A DNA stretch of 64,000 nucleotides from Paenibacillus_AP thailandensis (GCF_042685365.1 NZ_JBHUMY010000025.1:4134-68133); one strand, 5' to 3'. Counted from the stretch's first letter, positions 1-8,888 are shown. The notes: generated from the letters alone by a model not told the origin. Translations and numbers: made by a program.

Positions 1-232
1 AAGCCGCAGCCACTTAAGACGCTTATGACTTAAGGACTACCGGCTTCGGGTGAAACCTATCGAAAATCTAATCGAAAAACCAATGGGCCTCTATCTCTTT
101 CCTTTGCTCAAACGGCGCATAAGATAAACAGACCCAACTTTCATTATACCACTCATTCCAAACTCTGTCTCCTGCAAGGCTTAATCTTCGTACGCCCGAA
201 CAGGGCGAAGTCTGTCGAAAGGAGAGCAAGGC

Positions 233-1006
233 GTGGCCATTCAACGCGTTCGCAGCAAATGGGCAAAAACGGTCGTGCTGCTGCAATCGGAGCAGCTGCG
301 CGGCTATATTCCGGTTACGAAAAAATTCAGCGAATCGTCTCTGCAAACGGCGCTTAACCAATTCGGCATGATTTACGTAAAACCCGTTAACGGCACCTTC
401 GGCAAACATGTCATTCGCGTGGAACAGCACAATCCGGACACGGGCCGCTCCTTTACGTTTCAGGAAGGAACCCGTCTTGTCGCCTGCCGTTCGTTCGAAG
501 AGCTGTACCGCGAGCTGAGGCGCCGGATACAAGGGAGGCCCTTCCTTGTCCAGCAAGGCATCGAGCTGCTGCGTCACGCGGGCCGCCGCTTTGATCTGCG
601 GGTCATGGTTCAAAAGAACGGCTCCCAATGGGAGACGACCGGCATTATCGGCAGGTTGGCCCATCCGCGGCGCATCGTCACCAACTATCACAGCGGAGGA
701 ACGCCGATGGACCACCATATCTTGATGAGCGGTCATTTATCCGAAGCCGAACAGCTCGATTTCGATTCGAAGCTAAGAAAGCTTGGCGTCCTCGTCGCGG
801 AGCAGCTGCAAGCCGCATATCCCGGTTTGAAAGAAATCGGCATCGACATCGCCGTGGATACCGGCAGAAAGCCGTGGATTCTCGAGGTCAACACGCTGCC
901 TGACCCGTTCATCTTTAGAAAGCTGAAAGACAAAGCGGTATTCTCCAAAATTTATCGTTACGCCGCCGCTTACGGCCGCTTCCGCAAAAGAAAAGCCGCC
1001 CGATAA
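233..1006 (+). CDS. YheC/YheD-like ATP-grasp family protein (spore-coat-associated type)
   Basis: A 257-residue protein resembling the YheC/YheD endospore coat-associated family. The N-terminal half carries a KPVNGTFGKHV-like segment (about residues 50-60), typical of the ATP-grasp nucleotide-binding loop. FDLRVMVQ (about 121-128) and EIGIDIAVD...ILEVNTLPDP (about 202-225) give the acidic and Asn residues expected for metal/ATP binding. The start is GTG at 233, preceded by an AAAGGAG ribosome-binding site at 218-224. Family members are associated with the spore coat, but the substrate is unknown. It converges on gyrB, with a shared hairpin between them. The family assignment is from motifs only. 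Confidence 0.8.
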   Translation: MAIQRVRSKWAKTVVLLQSEQLRGYIPVTKKFSESSLQTALNQFGMIYVKPVNGTFGKHVIRVEQHNPDTGRSFTFQEGTRLVACRSFEELYRELRRRIQGRPFLVQQGIELLRHAGRRFDLRVMVQKNGSQWETTGIIGRLAHPRRIVTNYHSGGTPMDHHILMSGHLSEAEQLDFDSKLRKLGVLVAEQLQAAYPGLKEIGIDIAVDTGRKPWILEVNTLPDPFIFRKLKDKAVFSKIYRYAAAYGRFRKRKAAR

Positions 1007-1014
1007 CGGCGGCT
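985..1014 (-). terminator. Rho-independent terminator of the dnaA-gyrB operon
   Basis: The inverted repeat AGCCGCC/GGCGGCT (994-1000 and 1008-1014) is followed on the minus strand by a T-rich TTTTCTTTT tract. It lies about 90 bp past the gyrB stop and overlaps the stop codon of the converging gene. Confidence 0.7.
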
Positions 1015-1102
1015 CGTTTGCGCTTATAAATCGCCTTATATTTCTCGCTGTAACGATCCGTCCCTCGATAAGACGACGAAGTCGTTTTCGGCTTGAAAAC
1101 AA

Positions 1103-3013
1103 TCAAATGTCCAAATTTTTGACGTTTTTGGCGTATTGATGAATGAATTCGCGGCGCGGCTCGACGTTGTCGCCCATCAGCGTGTCGAACAGAAGATCCG
1201 CGGCCATGGCGTCTTCAATCGTGACCTGCAGCATCGTACGGCTTTCCGGATCCATCGTCGTTTCCCACAGCTGCTCCGGATTCATCTCGCCCAAGCCTTT
1301 ATACCGCTGCACCGTATATTTCGCGCCCTCGCCGAAGCCGGCGATAATTTCGTCCTTTTCCTTCTCCGTTTGCGCGTAGCGGATCACTTTATTGCGCTCG
1401 ATCTTGAAAAGCGGCGGCTGCGCGATGTAAATATAACCCGCTTCGACGATTTTCCGCATGTAGCGGAAGAAGAACGTCAGAAGCAGCGTGCGGATATGGG
1501 CGCCGTCGACGTCGGCGTCGGTCATGATGACGATTTTGTGGTAGCGCGCCTTCGACAGATCGAAATCGTCGCTTATACCGGTGCCGAGCGCGGTAATGAT
1601 CGCGCGAATCTCGGCATTCGACAGAATGCGGTCGAGGCGCGCTTTCTCCACGTTCAATATTTTCCCGCGCAGCGGCAAAATCGCCTGGAAGTGCCGGTCG
1701 CGTCCTTGCTTGGCCGAGCCGCCGGCCGAATCCCCTTCGACGATATACAGCTCGCTGATCGACGCGTCCTTGGAGGAGCAGTCGGCCAGCTTGCCGGGAA
1801 GCGAGCTTACTTCCAGAGCACTCTTCCGGCGCGTCAGCTCGCGGGCTTTGCGCGCAGCTTCGCGCGCCCTGGAAGCGGACAAGCCCTTCTCCACGATTTT
1901 TTTGGAGATCGACGGGTTCTCGTCCAGAAACTCCTGCAGCTTCTCGGCAAACAGCGACTCGACGATGCCGCGCACCTCGCTGTTGCCCAGCTTCGTCTTC
2001 GTTTGGCCTTCGAACTGCGGCTCCGGAATTTTGACGGAAATAATCGCCGTCAGTCCTTCGCGCACGTCGTCGCCGGTCAAGTTCGAGTTGCTGTCCTTGA
2101 TGGCGCCCGTCTTGCGGGCATAATCGTTAATGATCCGGGTCAAAGCGCTCTTGAAGCCGGATTCGTGCGTGCCGCCCTCGTGCGTATGAATGTTGTTGGC
2201 GAAGGAATAGATGTTTTCGCTGTAGCTGTCGTTGTACTGCAGCGCCACCTCGACTTGAATATTGTCCTTCGTGCCTTCCACGTAAATCGGCGATTCGTGC
2301 AGCGCTTCGCGGTTCCGGTTCAGATGCTCCACGAATTCGATAATGCCGCCGTCGTATTTGAACGTATTGGAAACGCCCGTGCGCTCGTCGGTTAGCGAAA
2401 GCTCGATCCCTTTGTTCAGGAAAGCGAGTTCCCGCACGCGCGATTGCAGCACGTCGTAGTCGTAAACGGTCGTATCCGTAAAAATTTCCGGGTCCGGCAG
2501 AAACGTCGTCGTCGTGCCCGTCTCTTCCGTATCGCCGACGATTTGAATGTCGTATTGCGGCGTGCCGCGGCGATATTCCTGCTGGAAAATATGGCCGTCG
2601 CGCTTGACTTTGACGACGACCTTCTCGGACAGCGCGTTTACGACCGAAATGCCGACGCCGTGCAGGCCGCCGGACACTTTGTAGCCTTCCCCGCCGAACT
2701 TGCCGCCGGCATGAAGAACGGTCATGACGACCTCAAGCGTCGATTTTTTCAGCTTCGGATGTTCCCCAACCGGAATGCCCCGGCCGTTATCGATAACGGT
2801 AATGCTGTTGTCTTCGTGAATAATGATCTGGATTTTGTTGCAATAGCCGGCCAAAGCCTCGTCAATACTATTGTCGACAACTTCCCATACGAGATGGTGA
2901 AGGCCCTTGGCGCTAGTGGAGCCAATATACATCCCCGGCCGCTTGCGAACGGCTTCCAGCCCCTCGAGCACCTGGATCTGGCTCTCGTCGTACGTGTTTT
3001 GATTCAAAGACAT
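1103..3013 (-). CDS. gyrB: DNA gyrase subunit B
   Basis: ATPase subunit of DNA gyrase (negative supercoiling, with GyrA). At 636 residues it is the usual short Firmicute length. Visible elements are the GHKL ATPase motif with DNSIDEALAG near residue 50, GRGIPVGEH near 80, the transducer domain, the TOPRIM motif EGDSAGG near 425 and DADVDGAHIRTLLL near 500, and the C-terminal region ending NLDI. The ATG start at 3013 has an AGAGGAG site upstream. It is the last gene of the leftward dnaA-dnaN-yaaA-recF-remB-gyrB block. gyrA is not in the window; a YheC/D-like gene lies next to gyrB instead. Confidence 0.98.
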   Translation of the reverse strand: MSLNQNTYDESQIQVLEGLEAVRKRPGMYIGSTSAKGLHHLVWEVVDNSIDEALAGYCNKIQIIIHEDNSITVIDNGRGIPVGEHPKLKKSTLEVVMTVLHAGGKFGGEGYKVSGGLHGVGISVVNALSEKVVVKVKRDGHIFQQEYRRGTPQYDIQIVGDTEETGTTTTFLPDPEIFTDTTVYDYDVLQSRVRELAFLNKGIELSLTDERTGVSNTFKYDGGIIEFVEHLNRNREALHESPIYVEGTKDNIQVEVALQYNDSYSENIYSFANNIHTHEGGTHESGFKSALTRIINDYARKTGAIKDSNSNLTGDDVREGLTAIISVKIPEPQFEGQTKTKLGNSEVRGIVESLFAEKLQEFLDENPSISKKIVEKGLSASRAREAARKARELTRRKSALEVSSLPGKLADCSSKDASISELYIVEGDSAGGSAKQGRDRHFQAILPLRGKILNVEKARLDRILSNAEIRAIITALGTGISDDFDLSKARYHKIVIMTDADVDGAHIRTLLLTFFFRYMRKIVEAGYIYIAQPPLFKIERNKVIRYAQTEKEKDEIIAGFGEGAKYTVQRYKGLGEMNPEQLWETTMDPESRTMLQVTIEDAMAADLLFDTLMGDNVEPRREFIHQYAKNVKNLDI

Positions 3014-3063
3014 GCCTGCTCACTGCTCCTCTCGACTGCTCTTCCTGATCGTAAGTTTCGATT

Positions 3064-3315
3064 CTATCCGTTGGCCGCAAAATGGTTGGCTCTTTTCTTC
3101 AATGTGGAAGAAGATATCGGCGAATAATAAATTTTGTTTTCGGTAACGACGATCGATTTCGGATCTTCTTCGCCGATCGTCTCCACCGTCTTGCGTTTGC
3201 GGGATTCCGCGACAAATTGCTTGGACAGCTTGGAGGATTGCTCGATCGATATATCGAAAATCGCCACCAGTTCGGCAGCGCGAATGATTTTCTCTCCGCC
3301 TAAATGAATATACAT
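3064..3315 (-). CDS. remB: RemB-like regulator (DUF370, YaaB)
   Basis: An 83-residue DUF370 protein starting MYIHLGGEKIIRAAELVAIFD, the characteristic start of RemB/YaaB. In Bacillus the related RemA/RemB proteins act as DNA-binding regulators of extracellular matrix genes; that role is inferred here from family membership. A GGAGG site precedes the ATG. It sits between recF and gyrB, the conserved Firmicute position, and is probably co-transcribed with both. Confidence 0.9.
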   Translation of the reverse strand: MYIHLGGEKIIRAAELVAIFDISIEQSSKLSKQFVAESRKRKTVETIGEEDPKSIVVTENKIYYSPISSSTLKKRANHFAANG

Positions 3316-3346
3316 AGCATCCGCCTCCGCATCTTAAGGAAGTGTC

Positions 3347-4456
3347 CTAGCGTGTCACTTGGCCTTCCCGCACATGATAAATACCGGCATCGTGCAGCTT
3401 GTTGATATTGACGCTTTCGATCCCGGTCGTCGTTATGAATGTCTGAACCTTGCTCTGGAAAGTCTCAATAAGCTGCGTCTGCCGGTGCTGGTCCAGCTCG
3501 GACAGCACATCGTCCAGCAGAAGAAGCGGATATTCGCCGATCTCCTCGCGAATCAGCTCGATTTCCGCAAGCTTAAGAGATAAGGCCGTCGTGCGCTGCT
3601 GGCCCTGGGAGCCGTACACATGCGCTTCCTTATCGTTTATATAAAAAGCAAGATCGTCCCGATGAGGCCCGACCAGCGTAATTCCTCTGCGGGTCTCCTG
3701 ATCTTTCACCTGTGATAACTTTAACATAAATTGATCGAATAAAACAGTTTCATCTTCGGTTTCGCCGGCGTCAAGCGACGGCCTGTAATCAATGCGCAGC
3801 TGCTCCATGCCTCCGGTTATGCCGGCATGAATCTGTTCGGCCCAGCCTTGCAGTTTATGAATAAAGTGTTTCCTTTTTTTCATAATTTTAACACCGAACT
3901 CGGCCAGCTGCATGTTCCATACATCCATCATCGCTTGCTGGTAACCGCCGGGGCCCGACGTCTTCAAATAGTTGTTCCGTTGAACCAGCACCTTGCCGTA
4001 TTGCTGCAGCGTATGCAAATAACCGGGCTGTACTTGGCCGATTTCCATATCGAGAAACCGTCTCCGTACGCCCGGCGTTCCTTTTACGATTTCGAGATCC
4101 TCCGGCGCAAACATGACCACGTTCAGCGAGCCGACGAAATCGCTTAACTTGCGTTGCTCCAGGCCGTTAATCTTGGCCTTTTTCCCTTGCGAAGACAAGG
4201 ACAAATCCAGCTTGACCGTGCCGTAACGCTTGTCCACCTCGCCGTGCACGCCGGCCGCGTCCGACTGCCAGCCGATCAGCTCCTTATCCTTCGACGTGCG
4301 GTGGGATTTGGTCAAAGCGAGCACGAAGATGGATTCCAGCAGATTCGTTTTGCCTTGCGCGTTGGGCCCCACAAACAAGTTAACCTGATTTTCCGTCTGC
4401 AGCTCAAGCTGTTTATAGTTGCGGTAATTGCGCAGATGGATTTGCTTTAAAAACAC
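3347..4456 (-). CDS. recF: DNA replication and repair protein RecF
   Basis: SMC-like ATPase that acts with RecO and RecR to load RecA at single-stranded gaps. The 369 residues carry Walker A GPNAQGKTNLLES (about 30-42), the ABC-type signature SQGQQRTTALSLKLAE (about 280) and Walker B LLLLDDVLSELD (about 312-323). The start is GTG at 4456 with a GGGAGG site just upstream; an ATG two bases away is out of frame. It lies 26 bp downstream of yaaA in the dnaA operon. Confidence 0.97.
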   Translation of the reverse strand: MFLKQIHLRNYRNYKQLELQTENQVNLFVGPNAQGKTNLLESIFVLALTKSHRTSKDKELIGWQSDAAGVHGEVDKRYGTVKLDLSLSSQGKKAKINGLEQRKLSDFVGSLNVVMFAPEDLEIVKGTPGVRRRFLDMEIGQVQPGYLHTLQQYGKVLVQRNNYLKTSGPGGYQQAMMDVWNMQLAEFGVKIMKKRKHFIHKLQGWAEQIHAGITGGMEQLRIDYRPSLDAGETEDETVLFDQFMLKLSQVKDQETRRGITLVGPHRDDLAFYINDKEAHVYGSQGQQRTTALSLKLAEIELIREEIGEYPLLLLDDVLSELDQHRQTQLIETFQSKVQTFITTTGIESVNINKLHDAGIYHVREGQVTR

Positions 4457-4482
4457 ATTTGGACCTCCCGATGCCGAGCGCC

Positions 4483-4698
4483 TTACGATTTCGTGATCTT
4501 AAAGACGCCGCAGCCTTCAACTTCAACAAGGTCGCCGGCGTACAGCTTCCTGCCGCGCCGGTCGTCCGGCTCCCCGTTGATGCGCACTTCGTTCTCCTGC
4601 AAAAAAAACTTAGCATGTCCGCCTGTCTGGATGCAATCGGCCAGCTTCAAAAACTGGCCGAGCTGAATATAGTCGGTTCGAATCTGTATCTCTTTCAC
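4483..4698 (-). CDS. yaaA: S4-domain RNA-binding protein YaaA (RlbA)
   Basis: A 71-residue S4-domain protein containing LGQFLKLADCIQTGG and the RINGEPDDRRGRKL strand typical of S4 RNA-binding folds. In Bacillus YaaA is implicated in 50S ribosome assembly. The start is GTG, with AAAGGAA about 13 bp upstream. Its place between dnaN and recF matches the conserved order. Confidence 0.92.
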   Translation of the reverse strand: MKEIQIRTDYIQLGQFLKLADCIQTGGHAKFFLQENEVRINGEPDDRRGRKLYAGDLVEVEGCGVFKITKS

Positions 4699-4737
4699 AG
4701 TCAGTCCCGTTCCTTTCGTTATTTCGCTTGACTTGCG

Positions 4738-5880
4738 TCAGCCGGTCGTCCGGTACGGCAAAATGATATACGTGCTGTGGTCGTGATCGGTCGGCTTGAT
4801 GACGATCGGGCTCATAGCGCCCGTAAAGCCGATCAGAATTTGCTCGCTGTCGATGACTTTAAGCACGTCCAGCATATATTTGGAGTTGAACGCGATGCGC
4901 AGCGGATCGCCGCTCATGCGGCCGACTTCAAGCTGTTCGGTAACGCGGCCGAGCTCCGTCGAGCTCGACGATATTTCGATCGACTCGTCTTCGAGCGTGA
5001 CGATCCGTACGATGTTCGTTTTTTCTTCGCGGCTCATCAAGTAGGCGCGGTCGATCGCGTCGGTCAATTTTTTCGTATCGAGAACAAGTTCTGTTTTGTA
5101 CGTCTGCGGAATAATCTTGGAAGTATCCGGATAGGTTCCGTCCAGCACGCGGGTAAAAAACAGAATGTTGTCGATTTTGAACAAAACCTGGTTGTCGGCA
5201 ACGACGATTTCGACTTCGCCGTGATGCTCGGGAACGAGCTTGGACAGCTCGACGAGCGTCTTGGCCGAAATGACCACATTGTGGAAGCGCATGTCTTGCG
5301 GCGCGTTTACGACGGCGTTCCGGCTGGCCAGGCGATGGCGGTCGGTCGAAACGAATTTCAAATTGCCTTCGTTCAGCGTCCAAAGCACGCCGGTCAGAAT
5401 CGCCATTTGCTCGTTCGTCGAAGCGGCCAGCACCGTTTGGCGAATCATCGCTTTCAGCAAATCGCCCGGAATCGAAAACGACTCGTTTCCGCTAATCGAC
5501 GGCAGCACCGGAAACTCCTCCGGATCGAGCCCGACCATTTGAATGTCGGTGGAGCCGGAGCGGATTTGCGTTTGGAACTGGGAGTTGACTTCGATTTCCA
5601 CTTGGTCCGAAGGAAGCTTTTTTACGATCTCCACAAAAAACTTCGCCGGCAAAACGACGCTCCCCGGCTTTTCCACATGTGCATAAACGGTATCTTCGTG
5701 TTCTATCGGAACAAAGCTTTGAATAGATATATCGGTATCGCTGGCCGTTAAGGTAATGCCTTGATAGGTGACTTCGATTTTGATGCCGCCGAGGATCGGA
5801 ATGGTCGGTCTGGGGGATGCGGCTTTGGCGACATGCTGGATCGCTTCGTTTAATTCGTTTTTGGAAATCGTTAATTTCAT
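4738..5880 (-). CDS. dnaN: DNA polymerase III beta sliding clamp
   Basis: Processivity clamp that tethers replicative polymerase to DNA. The protein begins MKLTISKNELNEAIQHV and ends ILPYRTTG, and is about 380 residues over the three clamp domains. An upstream in-frame GTG at 5892 is possible, but the AGGAG site (5893-5897) would touch it, while its spacing fits the ATG at 5880. It follows dnaA across about 300 bp that appear to hold part of the origin. Confidence 0.97.
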   Translation of the reverse strand: MKLTISKNELNEAIQHVAKAASPRPTIPILGGIKIEVTYQGITLTASDTDISIQSFVPIEHEDTVYAHVEKPGSVVLPAKFFVEIVKKLPSDQVEIEVNSQFQTQIRSGSTDIQMVGLDPEEFPVLPSISGNESFSIPGDLLKAMIRQTVLAASTNEQMAILTGVLWTLNEGNLKFVSTDRHRLASRNAVVNAPQDMRFHNVVISAKTLVELSKLVPEHHGEVEIVVADNQVLFKIDNILFFTRVLDGTYPDTSKIIPQTYKTELVLDTKKLTDAIDRAYLMSREEKTNIVRIVTLEDESIEISSSSTELGRVTEQLEVGRMSGDPLRIAFNSKYMLDVLKVIDSEQILIGFTGAMSPIVIKPTDHDHSTYIILPYRTTG

Positions 5881-5984
5881 CGGTTGATTCACTCCTAATT
5901 CCTTGATAGCGAATAAATGTCCTATAAGTTCGTCGCGTTCGGCGAAAAAACGGTTCGTCCTTTATCCGGGACGACGAAGTCGTT

Positions 5985-6054
5985 TCCGCTTATGATGATG
6001 TTTATTTAAAAAAAACAGTAGTAGTAGCAGTAGGTGCGCCGGATATGTGGATAA
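5985..6054 (-). other. Putative oriC unwinding region: DnaA box, GC spacer, DnaA-trios, AT-rich DUE
   Basis: Read leftward from the consensus DnaA box TGTGGATAA (6046-6054), there is a GC-rich spacer (6034-6045). Next come six consecutive three-base units CAG TAG TAG TAG CAG TAG (6016-6033 on the plus strand), then an A-rich/AT-rich stretch (about 5990-6015). With the box on the right, the trios read 3'-GAT-5' away from it, the polarity of the DnaA-trio in the Bacillus subtilis basal origin unwinding system. The position between dnaA and dnaN is also the same. The functional assignment is by analogy. Confidence 0.75.
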
Positions 6055-6064
6055 GTCGCAAGAA

Positions 6065-6117
6065 CACGGATAAAGCAAGCCTATCCACATGTGAATAGCG
6101 TGTGCATAGGCTTGCTT
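6065..6117. repeat. DnaA-box-bearing inverted repeat downstream of dnaA
   Basis: The arms 6073-6089 and 6101-6117 are complementary except at one base (AAGCAAGCCTATCCACA against TGTGCATAGGCTTGCTT). Each arm contains a near-consensus DnaA box (CTATCCACA at 6081; TGTGCATAG at 6101), with a third variant TGTGAATAG between them (6090). It may serve as a DnaA-binding cluster of the origin and also as a hairpin ending dnaA transcription; no clear T-tract follows. Confidence 0.65.
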
Positions 6118-6188
6118 CGTTGTTCGTATGATTCAACAATTGCTTTTTTGCCGCAATAGAATTTTTACCTTTGAAAAGTCTCGATATC

Positions 6189-7538
6189 TCACGTATGATT
6201 CCGGATTTTTTCCGTCAAGTTCTGAATGATCTTGTACAAATCGGGGTCTTGGCTTATTTGCTGCGTAATTTTCTCGTGCGCATGAATGACGGTCGTATGG
6301 TCCCGGCCGCCGAAAGCCTCGCCGATTTTCGGAAGCGAGCTGTCCGTCAGCTCCCGCGACAGATACATCGCGATCTGGCGGGGAAAGGCGACCGCTTTCG
6401 TCCGTTTGCGCGCTTTGAATTCCTCTAGCCGCAGGCCGTAGAACTCGCCGACCTTCTGTTGAATGTCCTGAATCGTAATCATTTTCGGCCGGCTTGTCGG
6501 AATGATGTCCTTCAGCGCTTCGGCCGCCAAGTGGGACGTAATGTCCTCGTTGATGAGCGAAGAGTACGCCACGACGCGGATCAGCGCGCCTTCCAGCTCG
6601 CGGATGTTCGTATCGATCTGGCTGGCGATGTAGATCATCGCTTCGTTCGGAATATCGAGATTTTCGGCCTTGGCCTTCTTTCGCAATATGGCGATCCGCG
6701 TTTCCAGGTCCGGCGCCTGGATATCGGTTATCAGTCCCCATTCGAAGCGGGAGCGAAGCCTTTCTTCCAGCGTCGGAATTTCCTTCGGCGTCCGGTCGCT
6801 GGAGATGACGATCTGCTTCCGTTCCTCGTGCAAGGCGTTGAAGGTATGGAAAAACTCCTCCTGCGTCCCGTCCTTGCCGGCGAGAAATTGGATATCGTCA
6901 ATAAGCAGCACGTCGATATTCCGGTATTTGTTGCGGAAGCTCTCCCCGCGGTTATCCCGGATGGCGTTGATGAATTCGTTCGTGAATTTCTCCGACGAGA
7001 TATACATGATCTTCGTCCGCGGGTTGTGCTCTTTAATGTAATGGCCGATCGCATGCATCAGATGCGTCTTCCCGAGCCCTACGCCCCCGTACAGGAACAG
7101 CGGATTGTACGCTTTCGCCGGCGCTTCCGCCACGGCCAAGGACGCCGCGTGCGCAAAGCGGTTGTTGACCCCGATGACGAACGAATCGAACGTATATTTC
7201 GGGTTCAGCATATTCGCAAAAGGCTCTTCCTGAACGGTTGGCAGCTCGATCTGCGGCATCGCCTGCGGAGCCGGCTCGATACTCCGGTTCTCTTCAATTG
7301 AAAAACGAACGTCCACCTGCCTGCCTAGAAATTCAAACAGGGTCGTTCGTATCAGCTTCGTATAGCGGCCTTCCAGCCATTCCGCCGCAAATGTCGTCGG
7401 CGCCGTCACTTCCAGAAGCGATTCGTTCACGAAGGAAGCTTTGGTCGCTTTAAACCAGGTGTCGAAGCTCGGTTTGCTCAGCTTCGTCTGGATGATCGAC
7501 AACACTTGCTGCCATATATCGTAAGTATGGCTGTCCAC
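6189..7538 (-). CDS. dnaA: Chromosomal replication initiator protein DnaA
   Basis: AAA+ initiator that binds DnaA boxes and melts the origin. The 449 residues contain an N-terminal oligomerisation domain, Walker A GVGLGKTHLMHAIG near 153, Walker B VLLIDDIQFLAG near 210, and the domain IV DNA-binding signature GGRDHTTVIHAHEKI near 408-422. The start is GTG at 7538 behind a TAGGAGTG site. A sigma-A-type promoter lies about 100 bp upstream and DnaA boxes surround the gene, consistent with autoregulation. Confidence 0.98.
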   Translation of the reverse strand: MDSHTYDIWQQVLSIIQTKLSKPSFDTWFKATKASFVNESLLEVTAPTTFAAEWLEGRYTKLIRTTLFEFLGRQVDVRFSIEENRSIEPAPQAMPQIELPTVQEEPFANMLNPKYTFDSFVIGVNNRFAHAASLAVAEAPAKAYNPLFLYGGVGLGKTHLMHAIGHYIKEHNPRTKIMYISSEKFTNEFINAIRDNRGESFRNKYRNIDVLLIDDIQFLAGKDGTQEEFFHTFNALHEERKQIVISSDRTPKEIPTLEERLRSRFEWGLITDIQAPDLETRIAILRKKAKAENLDIPNEAMIYIASQIDTNIRELEGALIRVVAYSSLINEDITSHLAAEALKDIIPTSRPKMITIQDIQQKVGEFYGLRLEEFKARKRTKAVAFPRQIAMYLSRELTDSSLPKIGEAFGGRDHTTVIHAHEKITQQISQDPDLYKIIQNLTEKIRNHT

Positions 7539-7635
7539 AGACTTTCACTCCTATCCGATTGCTTGAGAAGAAACGACTTATCTCGTCCTTGGTCAAAGGA
7601 CAAAGCGTTTCGTCAAAAATATAAGCCAGCATAAG

Positions 7636-7664
7636 ATTAAAACTTACCCTTGCTTATATTTCAA
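7636..7664 (-). promoter_or_regulatory. Probable sigma-A promoter of dnaA
   Basis: On the minus strand, TTGAAA (7664-7659), a 17-bp spacer and TTTAAT (7641-7636) form a good vegetative promoter about 100 bp upstream of the dnaA GTG. It lies just inside the DnaA-box cluster. Confidence 0.6.
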
Positions 7665-7718
7665 AAAAAAGGCTGAATGCTAGAGGTATTGTCGAAAAAC
7701 AACAGGATATACCGAAAA

Positions 7719-8049
7719 TCATCCACAATATGAAGACGTTCAACAGGATGAGTTATTAATAGGGGAACAATTTTGTTCACATTGTTATCCACAGGATGTT
7801 GATAAACTGTGCGGAAATGACCTTCCATCCACACCGAAAACATATTTATCATAGCAAAAGATCCCTTGTATTTCAACGAGTCTCCAGAATTTATCCACAA
7901 TGTCAATAGGTTGTGCATAAAACTTATCGACAACACTACATATTGTTTATAACTTGTTAAGTTTCGACACGGTTCGATCCGAACGGCCTCGAAATTATTC
8001 ACATGTTATTAGTTTTTGCCGGAAAAGCTCCTTGAGCCGGTTGTCCACA
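7719..8049. other. oriC DnaA-box cluster upstream of dnaA
   Basis: At least seven DnaA-box-like 9-mers occur in about 330 bp: TCATCCACA 7719, TTATCCACA 7785, CCATCCACA 7825, TTATCCACA 7891, TGTGCATAA 7912 (reverse of TTATGCACA), TTATTCACA 7995 and TTGTCCACA 8041. Two match the consensus exactly. The stretch is AT-rich, has no plausible gene, and separates the divergent dnaA and rpmH units, which is the upstream half of a Firmicute bipartite origin. Confidence 0.88.
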
Positions 8050-8111
8050 AGGGGACGGCAAGCCGAACCGTATGCGGGGAATCTGCAATATTTGGAGAAG
8101 GCCGTTCGGCA

Positions 8112-8140
8112 TTGACTTTTGGTCGCTTGCGTGGTTTAAT
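8112..8140 (+). promoter_or_regulatory. Sigma-A promoter of rpmH
   Basis: TTGACT (8112-8117), 17 bp, then TTTAAT (8135-8140), about 95 bp upstream of the rpmH start. Confidence 0.7.
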
Positions 8141-8233
8141 TGAAAAAGGCTTTTTTTCTATGGAACCGGTACGTCCTCCAGGGGACGGGGTCGTTCCGAG
8201 GAGGAGTATGGCAGAAAGAGGAGGTGCATACGA

Positions 8234-8368
8234 ATGAGACCTACATTCAAACCGAATGTGAGCAAACGCAAGAAAGTGCATGGATTCCGCAAGCGGATGA
8301 GCACGAAGAACGGACGCAAAGTGCTGGCGGCACGCCGTCAAAAAGGAAGAAAAGTTCTTAGCGCGTAA
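8234..8368 (+). CDS. rpmH: 50S ribosomal protein L34
   Basis: The 44-codon frame reads MRPTFKPNVSKRKKVHGFRK and ends GRKVLSA, a full-length L34. It is small and very basic, and its family sits near the polypeptide exit region of the 50S subunit. A GGAGG-like element (AGAGGAGG near 8217-8224) precedes the ATG. It is the first gene of the rightward rpmH-rnpA-yidC-jag set, and a strong terminator directly follows it. Confidence 0.97.
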   Translation: MRPTFKPNVSKRKKVHGFRKRMSTKNGRKVLAARRQKGRKVLSA

Positions 8369-8373
8369 TTGTG

Positions 8374-8399
8374 AAGACCACGTCAGGTGGTCTTTTTTT
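8374..8399 (+). terminator. Rho-independent terminator after rpmH
   Basis: A perfect 8-bp stem AAGACCAC/GTGGTCTT with a short loop is followed by seven Ts. It begins 5 bp after the rpmH stop. Read-through would be needed for rpmH-rnpA cotranscription. Confidence 0.85.
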
Positions 8400-8507
8400 A
8401 TACCAACAATCGGCTTTGCGGTGCGAATTAGAGGAGGAAAGCCTGTTAAGCCGGCGGTTTATAGGCAATACTGGGAGACAGGATGAGAAGAACGGTGGGC
8501 GTTGAAC

Positions 8508-8888
8508 ATGCATAGGAAACTGCGTTTGAGAAACCGCAGCGACTTCAACCGGATTTACCGGAGCGGCAAATCGTTTGCCAACGGGCAGTTTGTCGTTTAT
8601 TGGTCCAAGCAAAAGATTGCGGACCCTTTCCGGCTTGGCGTATCGGCCAGCAAAAAAATCGGAAACGCCGTCGTCCGCAACCGGATGAGGCGCGTCGTCA
8701 AGGAAATCGTCCGGCTGAACGCGGAGCGGATCGTTCCGAACGTCGATTTTATATTAATAGTAAGAAAGCCTGCGGCGGACATGAAAACGAAGGAGCTCGA
8801 GCGAAGCGTCCTGCATGTGCTGAAGAAGGCCGGGCTGCTGAAGGACGGGTCCGCGAAAGCGGTTAAGGCGAAGCCGGAAGTGCAATGA
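8508..8888 (+). CDS. rnpA: Ribonuclease P protein component
   Basis: Protein cofactor of RNase P, which matures tRNA 5' ends. From the ATG at 8508 it is 126 residues with the basic signature KKIGNAVVRNRMRR (about 51-64) and FILIVRKPA. A TTG at 8502 is in frame, but the GGTGGG element (8494-8499) is only 2 bp from it and 8 bp from the ATG, so the ATG is preferred. The C-terminal tail is Lys/Ala-rich. Confidence 0.95.
   Translation: MHRKLRLRNRSDFNRIYRSGKSFANGQFVVYWSKQKIADPFRLGVSASKKIGNAVVRNRMRRVVKEIVRLNAERIVPNVDFILIVRKPAADMKTKELERSVLHVLKKAGLLKDGSAKAVKAKPEVQ

Noticed and set aside
1136..2395. Long plus-strand open frame of about 419 codons
   Set aside because: It is the antisense shadow of gyrB; composition is Arg/His-rich and it lacks a ribosome-binding site.
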